A DNA stretch of 11,572 bases from an uncultured Oscillospiraceae bacterium (GCA_900547015.1 URFD01000046.1:1-11572); one strand, 5' to 3'. Numbered from the stretch's first letter, positions 1 to 7,447 are shown. Numbers and translations are program-made. Notes: generated by a model not told the origin, from the letters alone.

Positions 1-154
1 CCACCTGCAGATATTCTGCCAAAGAACGCGTGGAGGGAAGCCTCTCTCCTGCCAGAAGCTTCCCTTCCCTGATTTCCTGTCGTATATGCTCATATATCTG
101 CTGGTACAGACATTTGTCACTGTCTGTACGCAGCCGGATCGTCATATCATACAT
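1..154 (-). CDS. GntR-family (probably MocR-type) transcriptional regulator, N-terminal fragment
   Basis: Translating the minus strand from the ATG at 154 gives about 51 residues before the window edge. They read as a GntR winged-helix DNA-binding domain: a Y-Q-Q-I-Y-E-H-I helix, then R-E-G-K-L, the G-E-R-L-P-S-T-R-S-L-A turn, and the start of the recognition region (A-E-Y-L-Q-V). The P-S-T-R-S-L-A-E-x-L wording resembles MocR/PdxR regulators, which carry a C-terminal PLP-binding aminotransferase-like domain, but that part lies outside the window, so the subtype is inference. The start at 154 is favoured over the in-frame ATG at 145 because TAGGA sits 7 nt upstream. This site overlaps the stop codon of the preceding gene, leaving a 9-nt gap, so the two are probably co-transcribed and perhaps translationally coupled. 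The target genes are unknown. Confidence 0.75.
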   Translation of the reverse strand, partial: MYDMTIRLRTDSDKCLYQQIYEHIRQEIREGKLLAGERLPSTRSLAEYLQV

Positions 155-163
155 AATGTTGTC

Positions 164-2005
164 CTACTTTTTCTGACTCTTCAGTTCCTCCAGGATCTGG
201 TCTTTCAACTCTCTTGCCTTGTCCTTGGTACGGGCATTGGCCGATGGAGATGTGAGGATTGAAGCCACCATACGGCTTGCCACATCGTATTTCTGAAATC
301 TGGTGGCCAATACTCCGATCAGGAACTCCACCGTAATTTCATCCATACCGCACATGGGAAATCCTTCGGTCTGAAGTGCTTCCGTGAAGCCGGTATAAGC
401 ATTCTTCAGATAGGTCTCTTCCATGTTTTTCACTTCCCGGAGACGGGCCATGTCCGTATCTCCGGATTCTTCCAGATATTCCTGATATCCTCTCATGAGC
501 CATCCGCTCTTTAAGCAGATATAAGCCTTCTCGCTGGCATGGGCACGTTTTACCACCGCATTTGCGAGGCACAGCTTATAGCGTTCGATCGCCTCTTCAT
601 AGGTATAGATATCGTCATCATAGGTGTGCAGCTGTACTTTGCTGCTGATATTCTCTTTGATCAGTTTGGCATATACCTTGGTAATGTTGTTGAAATATCT
701 GTTCAACGCCGCATATCCGCAATGGGGACACAGGATCACATCATATTTTACCGCATCGATTCCTTCGTATTTTGCACGAAGATCCTGATCCGTGCCTAAA
801 AGTCTCGCCTTGCCGGTCTTCATGATCTTGGCGGGAAAATCTTCTCCGCATACCGGGCAGGTAAAATTCTTGTCGTAGATCAGGTCCTTTTCTTCTATCT
901 TAGGTGCCTCGGCCGCTGCCTGTTCTTCCTTTTTCTCCTGCGGTGCCGGGGTCGGCTCGTGATGGCTCTTCTTTGCCTTCATCCGTTGCAGGGACGGAAT
1001 CAGCTTGGAAAATCCTGCATACAGCAGTGGGTTGTAGACCTTGTCAAACTCTCCGATAAACTCGGTCGCACCCTCGCGGCGGCAGAAGCCCTCCTTGAAT
1101 TTGTACAGACCGTTGCTCTTATCCAGAATGAACACTCCACCAAAGTCATAGATTTCCGAGCCGTTCTCAATGCCCCAGCGAATCATCTCCGCCTGCATGG
1201 CGTAGTTCGGCATCAGGTTGCGCTTGTTGTTGGAGCTTGCCCCGTAGATATACCAGGTTTTGTTTCCGTAGTGGATACAGATGGCGCCGGACAGCGCTTC
1301 CCCCTCGTGCTCTGCGATATACACTCTGAGCAGGTCGCTGCCATCGTAGGCCTGCAACATCCGCTTAAAGTAGTCGTATGGGCGGTGTCCGATTTTATCG
1401 CGGACGGCGGTGATTTCGTACAGCTCATAGAATTTTTTCAAATCCTCCTCGCTGCGGGACCAATGCACCGTCACACCCTTGCGGGCAGACAGACGAATGT
1501 TGTAGCGAGTCTTTTCGCTGAAGTGCGGCATCAGCTCGTCGAAGGACGTCTCATCCAGCTTGAGAATCATGTTGTAGCGCGGCTGGATGAGGTCAAACTT
1601 GTCGTAGCCGTCGTTGCGAACCCGAAAGCCCAGCTTGCGGTACTCCTCCTCCAACTGCGGCAGACGCGGCAGCTCCGGGTCAAAGCGCAGCAGAAATGCA
1701 TGGTATTTTTTTACCAGCGGCTTTGCCTCTGCAATCAGGCGCTGAACCAGCTCCTTGTCATAGATATCGCAGATGGGCGCACGCGGCGCATACATCAGGG
1801 AAAATCCACCCGGCATCCTGCGGATGATGATCGACATCGCCGCAACGATTTTCCCGTTTTCCTCCAGATAGACCTGTTCTCCGGTCCATCCCTCCTTGAC
1901 CTTTTCCCATGCAAGGTCCTGTGTCGCATTGGCATAGGGAGAGGTGCGGACAAAATTTTGATATTCCTCGACCTTTCTCAGGTCGCTGTGGTTTAAAACC
2001 GGCAT
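164..2005 (-). CDS. FemAB/MurM-type peptidoglycan aminoacyltransferase fused to a C-terminal DUF2225 domain
   Basis: Residues 1 to about 345 are a FemAB/FemX-type enzyme. This family transfers amino acids from aminoacyl-tRNA to the stem-peptide side chain of lipid-linked peptidoglycan precursors at the inner membrane face. Visible family features are the S-E-K-T-R-Y-N-I-R segment (163-171), an acyltransferase-like core ending Y-I-Y-G-A-S (252-257), and Y-D-F-G-G-V (286-291) followed by K-F-K-E-G-F (302-307). A Lys/Glu/Ala/Pro linker (about 346-372) leads to a complete DUF2225 protein (about 373-613) with two CxxC pairs (383-386 and 426-429, zinc-ribbon-like) and a helical Y-T-Y-E-E-A-I-E-R-Y-K-L-C-L-A-N-A segment. 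DUF2225 has no known function and is normally a separate protein of about 230-300 residues. There is no ribosome site before the only nearby internal Met (342). AGGGGTG lies 9 nt before the ATG, and murE ends 19 nt upstream. Family calls are firm; the role of the fusion is unknown. Confidence 0.85.
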   Translation of the reverse strand: MPVLNHSDLRKVEEYQNFVRTSPYANATQDLAWEKVKEGWTGEQVYLEENGKIVAAMSIIIRRMPGGFSLMYAPRAPICDIYDKELVQRLIAEAKPLVKKYHAFLLRFDPELPRLPQLEEEYRKLGFRVRNDGYDKFDLIQPRYNMILKLDETSFDELMPHFSEKTRYNIRLSARKGVTVHWSRSEEDLKKFYELYEITAVRDKIGHRPYDYFKRMLQAYDGSDLLRVYIAEHEGEALSGAICIHYGNKTWYIYGASSNNKRNLMPNYAMQAEMIRWGIENGSEIYDFGGVFILDKSNGLYKFKEGFCRREGATEFIGEFDKVYNPLLYAGFSKLIPSLQRMKAKKSHHEPTPAPQEKKEEQAAAEAPKIEEKDLIYDKNFTCPVCGEDFPAKIMKTGKARLLGTDQDLRAKYEGIDAVKYDVILCPHCGYAALNRYFNNITKVYAKLIKENISSKVQLHTYDDDIYTYEEAIERYKLCLANAVVKRAHASEKAYICLKSGWLMRGYQEYLEESGDTDMARLREVKNMEETYLKNAYTGFTEALQTEGFPMCGMDEITVEFLIGVLATRFQKYDVASRMVASILTSPSANARTKDKARELKDQILEELKSQKK

Positions 2006-2024
2006 TCTCTATTTCACCCCTGTT

Positions 2025-3551
2025 CTATCGTACCGAAAGCAATCGTCTGGCGATTGCAAGGTCGGATTCATAGTATACATATTCTCCCCGTACCTTCTGA
2101 TATACCTCTTCCCCCTTGGCTGCCAGCACGATGACATCGCCCGGCTCGGCGGTGCGGATGGCCTTTTCCACTGCCTGTGCGCGGTCCTCGATGATTTCAT
2201 ACGGGGTGTGGTACGGCTCCAAGAAGGAGGCGATTTCCTCGCAGATGGTGCGGACATCCTCAAACTGCGGGTCCTCGGCGGTCAGGTAAACATAGTCTGC
2301 ATTCTGTCCCGAAAGGGTTCCAATATCCCTGCGGCGCAGGTAAGCCTTGCCGCCCGGACAGCCGACCACCACCACAATCCTGCGGCCGGGATAGTCCGCC
2401 TTGAGCGATTCGTACAGCTTTTTAAAGCTCAGGTAGTTGTGGGCATAATCGACCAGAACGGTGAGTCCGTCCCGCTCCATCAGATTCATTCTGCCCTGCA
2501 CCTCGTTGCGGAGCAGGCCCTCGCGAATCGATTCGTCATCGATGCCCAGCGACTTTGCCGAGAGGATGGCTGCCATTGCATTTTCGACATTGAATCTGCC
2601 CGCCATCCGAATCTGCCAGCATTCCTCCTGCATCCCGTGGGAGGTCACAAAGGTAAAGCCGACCTCCTCCTTGCGGATTTCACGCAGAACCCAGCAGTCC
2701 TCGTCCGAAACATCGGCAGACGCCTCGCCGCCGAAGGTCATGACCCGTTTGGCATGGGCGCGCGCACGCTCCAGCACCCGCTGGGCATGGTCCATGTCGC
2801 GGTTGATGACCGCAGTTTTGCAGTGCTCCATCAGCTGGAGCTTGCAGGAAAAATAGTCCTCGAAGTCGGTGTGCTCCAGCGGGCCGATGTGGTCCTCCCC
2901 GATATTCAGGAACATTCCGACATCAAACTCCACCCCGTAGACACGGTTGAGCTTGTACGCCTGAGAGGAAACCTCCATCGTCAAAAAGGAGATGCCGCTG
3001 TCTCGGGTCTGGGCAAAGTACCGCTGCAAATCCGGAGACTCCGGTGTGGTCAGATGCGCCTCGTGATGCTCCACGCCGGTGTCCACCTCCACCGTGGACA
3101 GCACCGCGCTCTTGGGCGCACCACACAGCTCGGGATGTTTGCGGCAGAAGGTATCCAGAATATTTTTCATAAAATAGGTCGTGGTGGTCTTTCCTTTGGT
3201 TCCGGTCAGACCAATCAGCCGGAAGGATTCATACGCCTTGTGGTAGAAGGCAATCGACACCAAGCTCATCGCACGGCGAATATCGCTGACCAGCACGCAG
3301 GGCAGAGCCGTTTCGTACTGCTGCTCGGAGAGATAGGCTCCTGCACCCTTTGCGGCAGCATCCAGCAGATACTCCTCCTTGAAGCTGAGCCCCTTGCAGA
3401 TGAAGAAGGTGTTGGGCTGCACATCCGCCGAGCTATATGACAGGTGGGTGAAGGTCTGCTCCATGCACTCGTCCGGGCCAAAATATCCCTTGAGGGTTCC
3501 GTCGGCACGCAGCAGCTCCACGACCTGCTTGATCGTAATGGAATCATTCAT
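2025..3551 (-). CDS. murE: MurE-type UDP-MurNAc-tripeptide synthetase (possibly L-lysine-adding)
   Basis: This is a cytoplasmic Mur ligase that adds the third stem-peptide residue to UDP-MurNAc-L-Ala-D-Glu using ATP. At 508 residues it has the usual MurE length. Visible motifs are the P-loop G-T-K-G-K-T-T-T-T (117-125), T-T-P-E-S-P (168-173), E-V-S-S-Q-A (193-198), a likely carbamylated lysine at K237, N-V-E-N-A-M-A-A (321-328) and D-Y-A-H-N (368-372). Two substrate-site motifs differ from the diaminopimelate enzymes: E-D-P-Q (426-429) replaces D-N-P-R, and A-A-K-G-E-E (477-482) replaces the G-K-G-H-E region. Loss of the arginine that contacts diaminopimelate suggests L-lysine or another diamino acid; this is inference. 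The downstream FemAB gene, whose family modifies that residue, fits a branched or bridged peptidoglycan. The start at 3551 has AAGGA about 10 nt upstream. It could be a second, accessory MurE. Confidence 0.85.
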   Translation of the reverse strand: MNDSITIKQVVELLRADGTLKGYFGPDECMEQTFTHLSYSSADVQPNTFFICKGLSFKEEYLLDAAAKGAGAYLSEQQYETALPCVLVSDIRRAMSLVSIAFYHKAYESFRLIGLTGTKGKTTTTYFMKNILDTFCRKHPELCGAPKSAVLSTVEVDTGVEHHEAHLTTPESPDLQRYFAQTRDSGISFLTMEVSSQAYKLNRVYGVEFDVGMFLNIGEDHIGPLEHTDFEDYFSCKLQLMEHCKTAVINRDMDHAQRVLERARAHAKRVMTFGGEASADVSDEDCWVLREIRKEEVGFTFVTSHGMQEECWQIRMAGRFNVENAMAAILSAKSLGIDDESIREGLLRNEVQGRMNLMERDGLTVLVDYAHNYLSFKKLYESLKADYPGRRIVVVVGCPGGKAYLRRRDIGTLSGQNADYVYLTAEDPQFEDVRTICEEIASFLEPYHTPYEIIEDRAQAVEKAIRTAEPGDVIVLAAKGEEVYQKVRGEYVYYESDLAIARRLLSVR

Positions 3552-3580
3552 ACTTTCGATATCCTTTCCTGTAAAGAATC

Positions 3581-3608
3581 ATTGACACTTCTTTTTATTA
3601 TAGTCAAT
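3581..3608. promoter_or_regulatory. Inverted repeat ATTGAC-N16-GTCAAT over the murE promoter
   Basis: Perfect 6-bp arms at 3581-3586 and 3603-3608 bracket the -10 hexamer and the expected start of transcription. The arm centres are 22 bp apart, about two helical turns, as expected for a dimeric repressor binding one DNA face. The length is short enough to arise by chance, and the regulator is unknown. Confidence 0.3.
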
Positions 3609-3625
3609 TCCCGACCGCAAAACAA
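3597..3625 (-). promoter_or_regulatory. SigA-type promoter for murE-femAB
   Basis: On the minus strand a perfect TATAAT (3597-3602) is preceded by a 17-nt spacer and TTGTTT (3620-3625, 3 of 6 to consensus with the conserved TTG). It lies in the 81-nt gap between the permease stop and the murE start. No terminator hairpin follows the permease, so read-through from the transporter operon is also possible. Confidence 0.6.
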
Positions 3626-3632
3626 GCCCTGC

Positions 3633-6600
3633 CTACTCGATGGACTTGAGCGACTCTGCCATGTTAATGTGTTCGAGCTTGCGGAACATCACCAGATTGA
3701 CAATGCACGCAAAGCCGAAGGTCAGCAGGATGCTGTACAGATAGCTTGCCGGGTGGATGATATGGGCAAAGGCGACCATGTCCACCTTAATCTGCTCCAT
3801 CACGAACCAGTGCAGCAGCTTGCCCAGTACAAGACCCGTCGCTCCGCCGATTGCAGTCAGGAACATATTCTCACGAAAGACATAGGCTGCCGTTTCCAGC
3901 GGGTAGAAGCCCAGTACCTTGATGGTCGCAATCTCTCGGATTCGCTCGGTGATGTTGATGTTGGTCAGGTTGTACAGGACGATGAAGGCCAGCGACCCTG
4001 CACAGATGATCACCAGCAGAACGATGTAGTCCAAGCTGGACATCATGTTGTTGAATTTTTCGATTGTGTCCGCATTGACCGTCACACTGCTCATCGCATC
4101 GAAGTTCATCAGCCGTGCCAACAGCTGATGCTCGTCTGCCACTCCATCGGTATCCAGATACAGGCTGCGGTAATCCACCGCCTCGCCGGTCTGGTTCTCC
4201 CAGCTTGCCGCCGAGAGGTAGAGGTAGTTATAGACAAAGTTTTCGTTGAGCGCCACGATACGCAGCTTCAGCTCGTGTCCGTCCTCGTCGGTCAGGGTGA
4301 TGCGCTGACCCTGCTCGATGCCGTTTCTGCGGGCAAATTCCGCATTGAGGATAGCCTGACCCTCCTGCGGATATTCCAGCGGTTGGCCGCTTTCGGTGTG
4401 CAAATCCCAGTAATCGCCAAATTTGCTGGTATCCTCCGGAATCACCAGTGTCACCGCCTTGGATTTTCCGCTTTCCAGCTGAATATCCATCGAGCGCTCC
4501 GAGGCACGCAGGTATCCGGAGACCTCCTTCTTCAGGTAATCCCGAACCTCCTCCCACTCGCTCTGGGTGTAGTCCTCCTTCATCTGTGCGCTCATGCCGT
4601 AGGTCTGCACGCCGCCAAACTGCTGGGTGGCAATATCCGCCACCGAGTTCTTGATACCGAAGCCGGTCACCAGAAGTGCGGTGCAGCCGCTGATGCCGAC
4701 AACCATCATGAAGAAGCGCTTCTTATAGCGCAGCACGTTACGAACCGACACCTTGACCAGAAAGGACATCCGATTCCACAAAAACGGCAGATATTCCAGC
4801 AGGATGCGCTTGCCTGCCTGCGGCGCCTTGGGACGAATCAGCTGTGCCGGCACGCTTGCCAGCTCATATCGGCAGCTGAGCCATGTCGTACCCATCGAGC
4901 AGAGCATCGATGCCACCAGAGAGATGACAGCGAGCTTGAGGTCAAAGACATAGTAGATGCCACCCATCGTGTACATCATGCCGTATGCCACCCAGATGAC
5001 CGCCGGGAAGATAATCGAGCCGCCGAAGAAGCCAAGCAGGCATCCCAGCCCTGCCGCACTTCCCGAATAGAACAGGTACTTGCCCATGATGGTCGATTCG
5101 CCGTAGCCCAGCGCCTTGAGTACGCCGATTTGGGTGCGCTGTTCCTCCACCATTCGATTCATGGTGGTCACGCAGACCAGTGCCGCTACCAAGAAAAAGA
5201 AGACCGGAAAGACATTGGCAACGCCGTTGACAATGGAGGAGTCGCTGTCAAAGCTGGCATAGCCGATGTTGGTGTTGCGGTCCAGCACATAGACATCCGG
5301 CTCCTTGAGCTTGTCCAGCTCCTCCTGTGCCTCGTCCAGCTTGTCCTGCGCCTGTGCGGTGCTGTCCTGTAGCTCCTGCACCCCCTGACGGTATTCGAGC
5401 AACCCGTCGTCATATTCCCGTCGGCCCGCCTCCAGCTGCATTCGGGTCTGACTGAGCGTTTCCTCCTGCTGCTGAAGCTGGGTCTGCTGTCGTTCGATTT
5501 CTGCAAGCCCGGCCTCGATTTGGCTAAGCCCTGCTTCCAGCTGGCTTAAACTTGCCCGAAGCTGCGGCTCCTGCGCCTGTGCCTGTGCGTAATAGGCAGT
5601 CCCTGCGGTCTGGGCTTTGGCGGCTGCCACCTGGTCCAAGCCTGCCAGCACCTGCTGCTTTTGTGCAATCAGGGTGCTCTGCTGCTCCAACAGCTCCTGA
5701 CGCTTTGCCGCCAGCTGGCTTTTGCCGTCGGCAAGCTGGCTTTCGCCGCTGTACACCTGCGCCCAGCCGCTGTCGATTTCCCCGACCGACTGTTCCAGCT
5801 GACGGCTGGCATCGTCCAGCTCGCGCTGTGCCTGTCGGGTCTGCTCGCTGAGCGTTTCCTTTGCATTGTCCAGCTCCCGTTCGCCGTCGGATTTCAGCCG
5901 GTGATAGCGCTCCAAGGCCTTCTCCTTGGCGAACTCCTTCACCCACGTCTCGATTGTATCGACGGCATCGTTATATTCATCGGTATAAATTCCCGCCCCG
6001 AAGGTATTCAGGCGCAGGAAGATTTCCGTATCATAATCGCAGTCAAAGGTCTCTCTTGGCACCAGCACAAAGCCGCGGATGGTGCCGTTTCCCAGCGAGG
6101 TGGTTCCACGCTCGTAGTTTGCGTAGTAAGGGGAATTCACCGTCCCCACCACGCGCAGGCTCTTCTGTGCGAACATCTCCTCGGTGTCCTCATCGTTGTT
6201 GTCCGAAAAGGTCAGGGTGGTTCCCACCGCATTTTTGCCGAAGGTCAGCGCATCCACCACACACTCCGACGCAGACTGCGGCAGTCTGCCGGAGACGACC
6301 ACCGGCTGGTTTTGCTTGTCCAGCAGGGTATGCACCTTGAGAACCATCTCTCTGCCGCTGTCGTCCAAAAACAGCGCATCGGTCGAGAGCGCACCCTGCG
6401 CGTCCAGCACCTTTTCCCTGCGGGAAAGCTGCTTTGCCGTGTCGGTATCAAAGCCGACGGTGGACAGCAACCGCAGGTCATACAGCTGGGTCTCATCAAA
6501 ATAATGCTGGGCACTTTTCACCATCGCGCTTTTGGTGACCTTCAGCCCCGAAAACAGCCCGACGCCCAGCGCAACGATTGCCATGATGGCAAAGTACCGC

Positions 6601-6653
6601 CCCAAGCTGTGCCGAATCTCCCTCAGCGTTGTCTTGCTCATGGAAGATTTCAT
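3633..6653 (-). CDS. FtsX-type ABC transporter permease with long extracytoplasmic coiled coil
   Basis: This 1006-residue membrane protein pairs with the ATPase encoded 30 nt upstream. A first membrane helix lies at about 20-38. A large extracytoplasmic region follows, with an alpha/beta part (about 45-245) and a Gln/Glu/Leu-rich coiled coil (about 255-450) containing near-repeats such as Q-L-E-A-G-L-S-Q-I-E. The first FtsX block has helices at about 481-498, 525-555 and 572-592, with the coupling segment R-T-Q-I-G-V-L-K-A-L-G (506-516). A helix at about 645-665 starts a second half with another extracytoplasmic part (about 670-870) and a second FtsX block (helices at about 875-896, 928-950 and 968-990) carrying I-R-E-I-A-T-I-K-V-L-G (905-915). 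Such proteins act as MacB-like mechanotransmission exporters or as envelope-hydrolase regulators; the substrate cannot be read from sequence. GGGAGGAG 7 nt before the ATG supports the start. Confidence 0.88.
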   Translation of the reverse strand: MKSSMSKTTLREIRHSLGRYFAIMAIVALGVGLFSGLKVTKSAMVKSAQHYFDETQLYDLRLLSTVGFDTDTAKQLSRREKVLDAQGALSTDALFLDDSGREMVLKVHTLLDKQNQPVVVSGRLPQSASECVVDALTFGKNAVGTTLTFSDNNDEDTEEMFAQKSLRVVGTVNSPYYANYERGTTSLGNGTIRGFVLVPRETFDCDYDTEIFLRLNTFGAGIYTDEYNDAVDTIETWVKEFAKEKALERYHRLKSDGERELDNAKETLSEQTRQAQRELDDASRQLEQSVGEIDSGWAQVYSGESQLADGKSQLAAKRQELLEQQSTLIAQKQQVLAGLDQVAAAKAQTAGTAYYAQAQAQEPQLRASLSQLEAGLSQIEAGLAEIERQQTQLQQQEETLSQTRMQLEAGRREYDDGLLEYRQGVQELQDSTAQAQDKLDEAQEELDKLKEPDVYVLDRNTNIGYASFDSDSSIVNGVANVFPVFFFLVAALVCVTTMNRMVEEQRTQIGVLKALGYGESTIMGKYLFYSGSAAGLGCLLGFFGGSIIFPAVIWVAYGMMYTMGGIYYVFDLKLAVISLVASMLCSMGTTWLSCRYELASVPAQLIRPKAPQAGKRILLEYLPFLWNRMSFLVKVSVRNVLRYKKRFFMMVVGISGCTALLVTGFGIKNSVADIATQQFGGVQTYGMSAQMKEDYTQSEWEEVRDYLKKEVSGYLRASERSMDIQLESGKSKAVTLVIPEDTSKFGDYWDLHTESGQPLEYPQEGQAILNAEFARRNGIEQGQRITLTDEDGHELKLRIVALNENFVYNYLYLSAASWENQTGEAVDYRSLYLDTDGVADEHQLLARLMNFDAMSSVTVNADTIEKFNNMMSSLDYIVLLVIICAGSLAFIVLYNLTNINITERIREIATIKVLGFYPLETAAYVFRENMFLTAIGGATGLVLGKLLHWFVMEQIKVDMVAFAHIIHPASYLYSILLTFGFACIVNLVMFRKLEHINMAESLKSIE

Positions 6654-6683
6654 CCCATCACTCCTCCCTTTCCGCGCACTGCT

Positions 6684-7385
6684 CTACCATTCAATCTGCT
6701 CCACCGGAACGATATGGCTGTTGAGCTCCTCGCTGACAACGGTGCCGTTCTTCACGGTGATGATGCGGTCTGCCATTGCGGTGATTGCCTGGTTGTGGGT
6801 GATGACGATGACCGTCACGCCGCTGTTGCGGCAGGTGTCCTGCAACAGCTTGAGCACCGCCTTGCCGGTGTTGTAGTCCAGCGCACCGGTCGGCTCGTCA
6901 CACAACAGCAGCTTGGGATTCTTTGCCAGCGCACGGGCAATCGCCACACGCTGTTGCTCGCCGCCGGACAGCTGTGCCGGAAAGTTGGACATTCTGTCCT
7001 TGAGGCCCACCGCCTCCAAAACCTGTGCGGCAGGCAGAGGATTGCGGCAGATCTGCGCCGCCAGCTCCACATTTTCCAGCGCGGTCAGGTTTTGCACCAG
7101 GTTATAGAACTGGAATACGAACCCGATATCATATCTGCGGTACTCGGTCAGTTGTCGCTTGGTGTAGGAGGAAATCTCCTTGCCGTCCAGCAGGACTTTG
7201 CCCTCGGTTAGGGTGTCCATTCCTCCCAAAATATTTAAAATCGTGGTCTTGCCTGCGCCGGACGCACCCACGACCACACAAAATTCTCCCTGTTCCACCT
7301 GAAAATTCACATCGCGCAGTGCCTGAATGGTCACCTCGCCCATGTGATAGGTCTTTTTGACATCATGAAATTCCACAAATGCCAT
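6684..7385 (-). CDS. ABC transporter ATP-binding protein, MacB/LolD type
   Basis: This 233-residue cytoplasmic ATPase should drive the FtsX-type permease encoded just downstream. The full set of ABC motifs is present: Walker A G-A-S-G-A-G-K-T (40-47), the Q-loop Q92 in F-V-F-Q-F-Y-N-L, the signature L-S-G-G-E-Q-Q-R-V-A-I-A-R (139-151), Walker B L-L-L-C-D-E-P-T-G-A-L-D (159-170) and the H-loop H197. The F-Q-F-Y-N-L wording and the size are typical of the LolD/MacB subgroup, which works with FtsX-fold permeases. The ATG at 7385 is preferred over the one at 7412 because GGGAGG lies 8 nt upstream of it, while the upstream ATG lacks a good site and would add only nine unconserved residues. Promoter, palindrome and 0A-box match lie directly upstream. 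Confidence 0.92.
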   Translation of the reverse strand: MAFVEFHDVKKTYHMGEVTIQALRDVNFQVEQGEFCVVVGASGAGKTTILNILGGMDTLTEGKVLLDGKEISSYTKRQLTEYRRYDIGFVFQFYNLVQNLTALENVELAAQICRNPLPAAQVLEAVGLKDRMSNFPAQLSGGEQQRVAIARALAKNPKLLLCDEPTGALDYNTGKAVLKLLQDTCRNSGVTVIVITHNQAITAMADRIITVKNGTVVSEELNSHIVPVEQIEW

Positions 7386-7414
7386 CCTGTCATCCTCCCG
7401 CTGTGCTCCCATCT

Positions 7415-7421
7415 TTCGACA
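7415..7421 (-). promoter_or_regulatory. Candidate Spo0A box (TGTCGAA) downstream of the transporter promoter
   Basis: The minus strand reads TGTCGAA, an exact match to the 0A box consensus. It sits at about +12 to +18 relative to the predicted transcription start, where bound Spo0A would be expected to repress. A 7-mer is expected about once or twice by chance in a window this size. One other match (2583-2589) falls inside murE and looks like background. Confidence 0.35.
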
Positions 7422-7436
7422 AAAGATACTATCTTT
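7422..7436. promoter_or_regulatory. Perfect palindrome (candidate operator) at the transporter start site
   Basis: AAAGATA-C-TATCTTT has perfect 7-bp arms around one central base. It begins just downstream of the -10 hexamer and covers the predicted transcription start, which is a typical repressor position. A third copy of the half-site (ATCTTT, 7411-7416) lies nearby and can also pair with 7422-7427 around a 5-nt loop. The binding protein is unknown; exporters of this type are often controlled by a local regulator or a two-component system, but none is seen next to this operon. Confidence 0.45.
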
Positions 7437-7438
7437 AT

Positions 7439-7447
7439 ATTATACCA
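7439..7447 (-). promoter_or_regulatory. Extended -10 promoter for the ABC transporter operon
   Basis: The minus strand reads TGGTATAAT, a perfect TATAAT (7439-7444) with the TGn extension. Extended -10 elements compensate for a poor -35, and the best -35 candidate about 17 nt upstream is weak. The predicted transcription start is near 7432, giving a leader of about 45 nt. Confidence 0.65.

Noticed and set aside
892..982. Separate DUF2225 gene starting inside the femAB frame
   Set aside because: The only nearby in-frame ATG (980-982) has no Shine-Dalgarno site, and there is no stop codon between the domains.
2583..2589. Second 0A-box match (TTCGACA)
   Set aside because: It is inside the murE coding region with no promoter next to it, as expected for a chance 7-mer.
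5304..5891. Tandem DNA repeat or transferred segment in the permease
   Set aside because: The repetition is at protein level (heptad-like Leu/Gln/Glu), the DNA copies are imperfect and irregular, and the frame is continuous.
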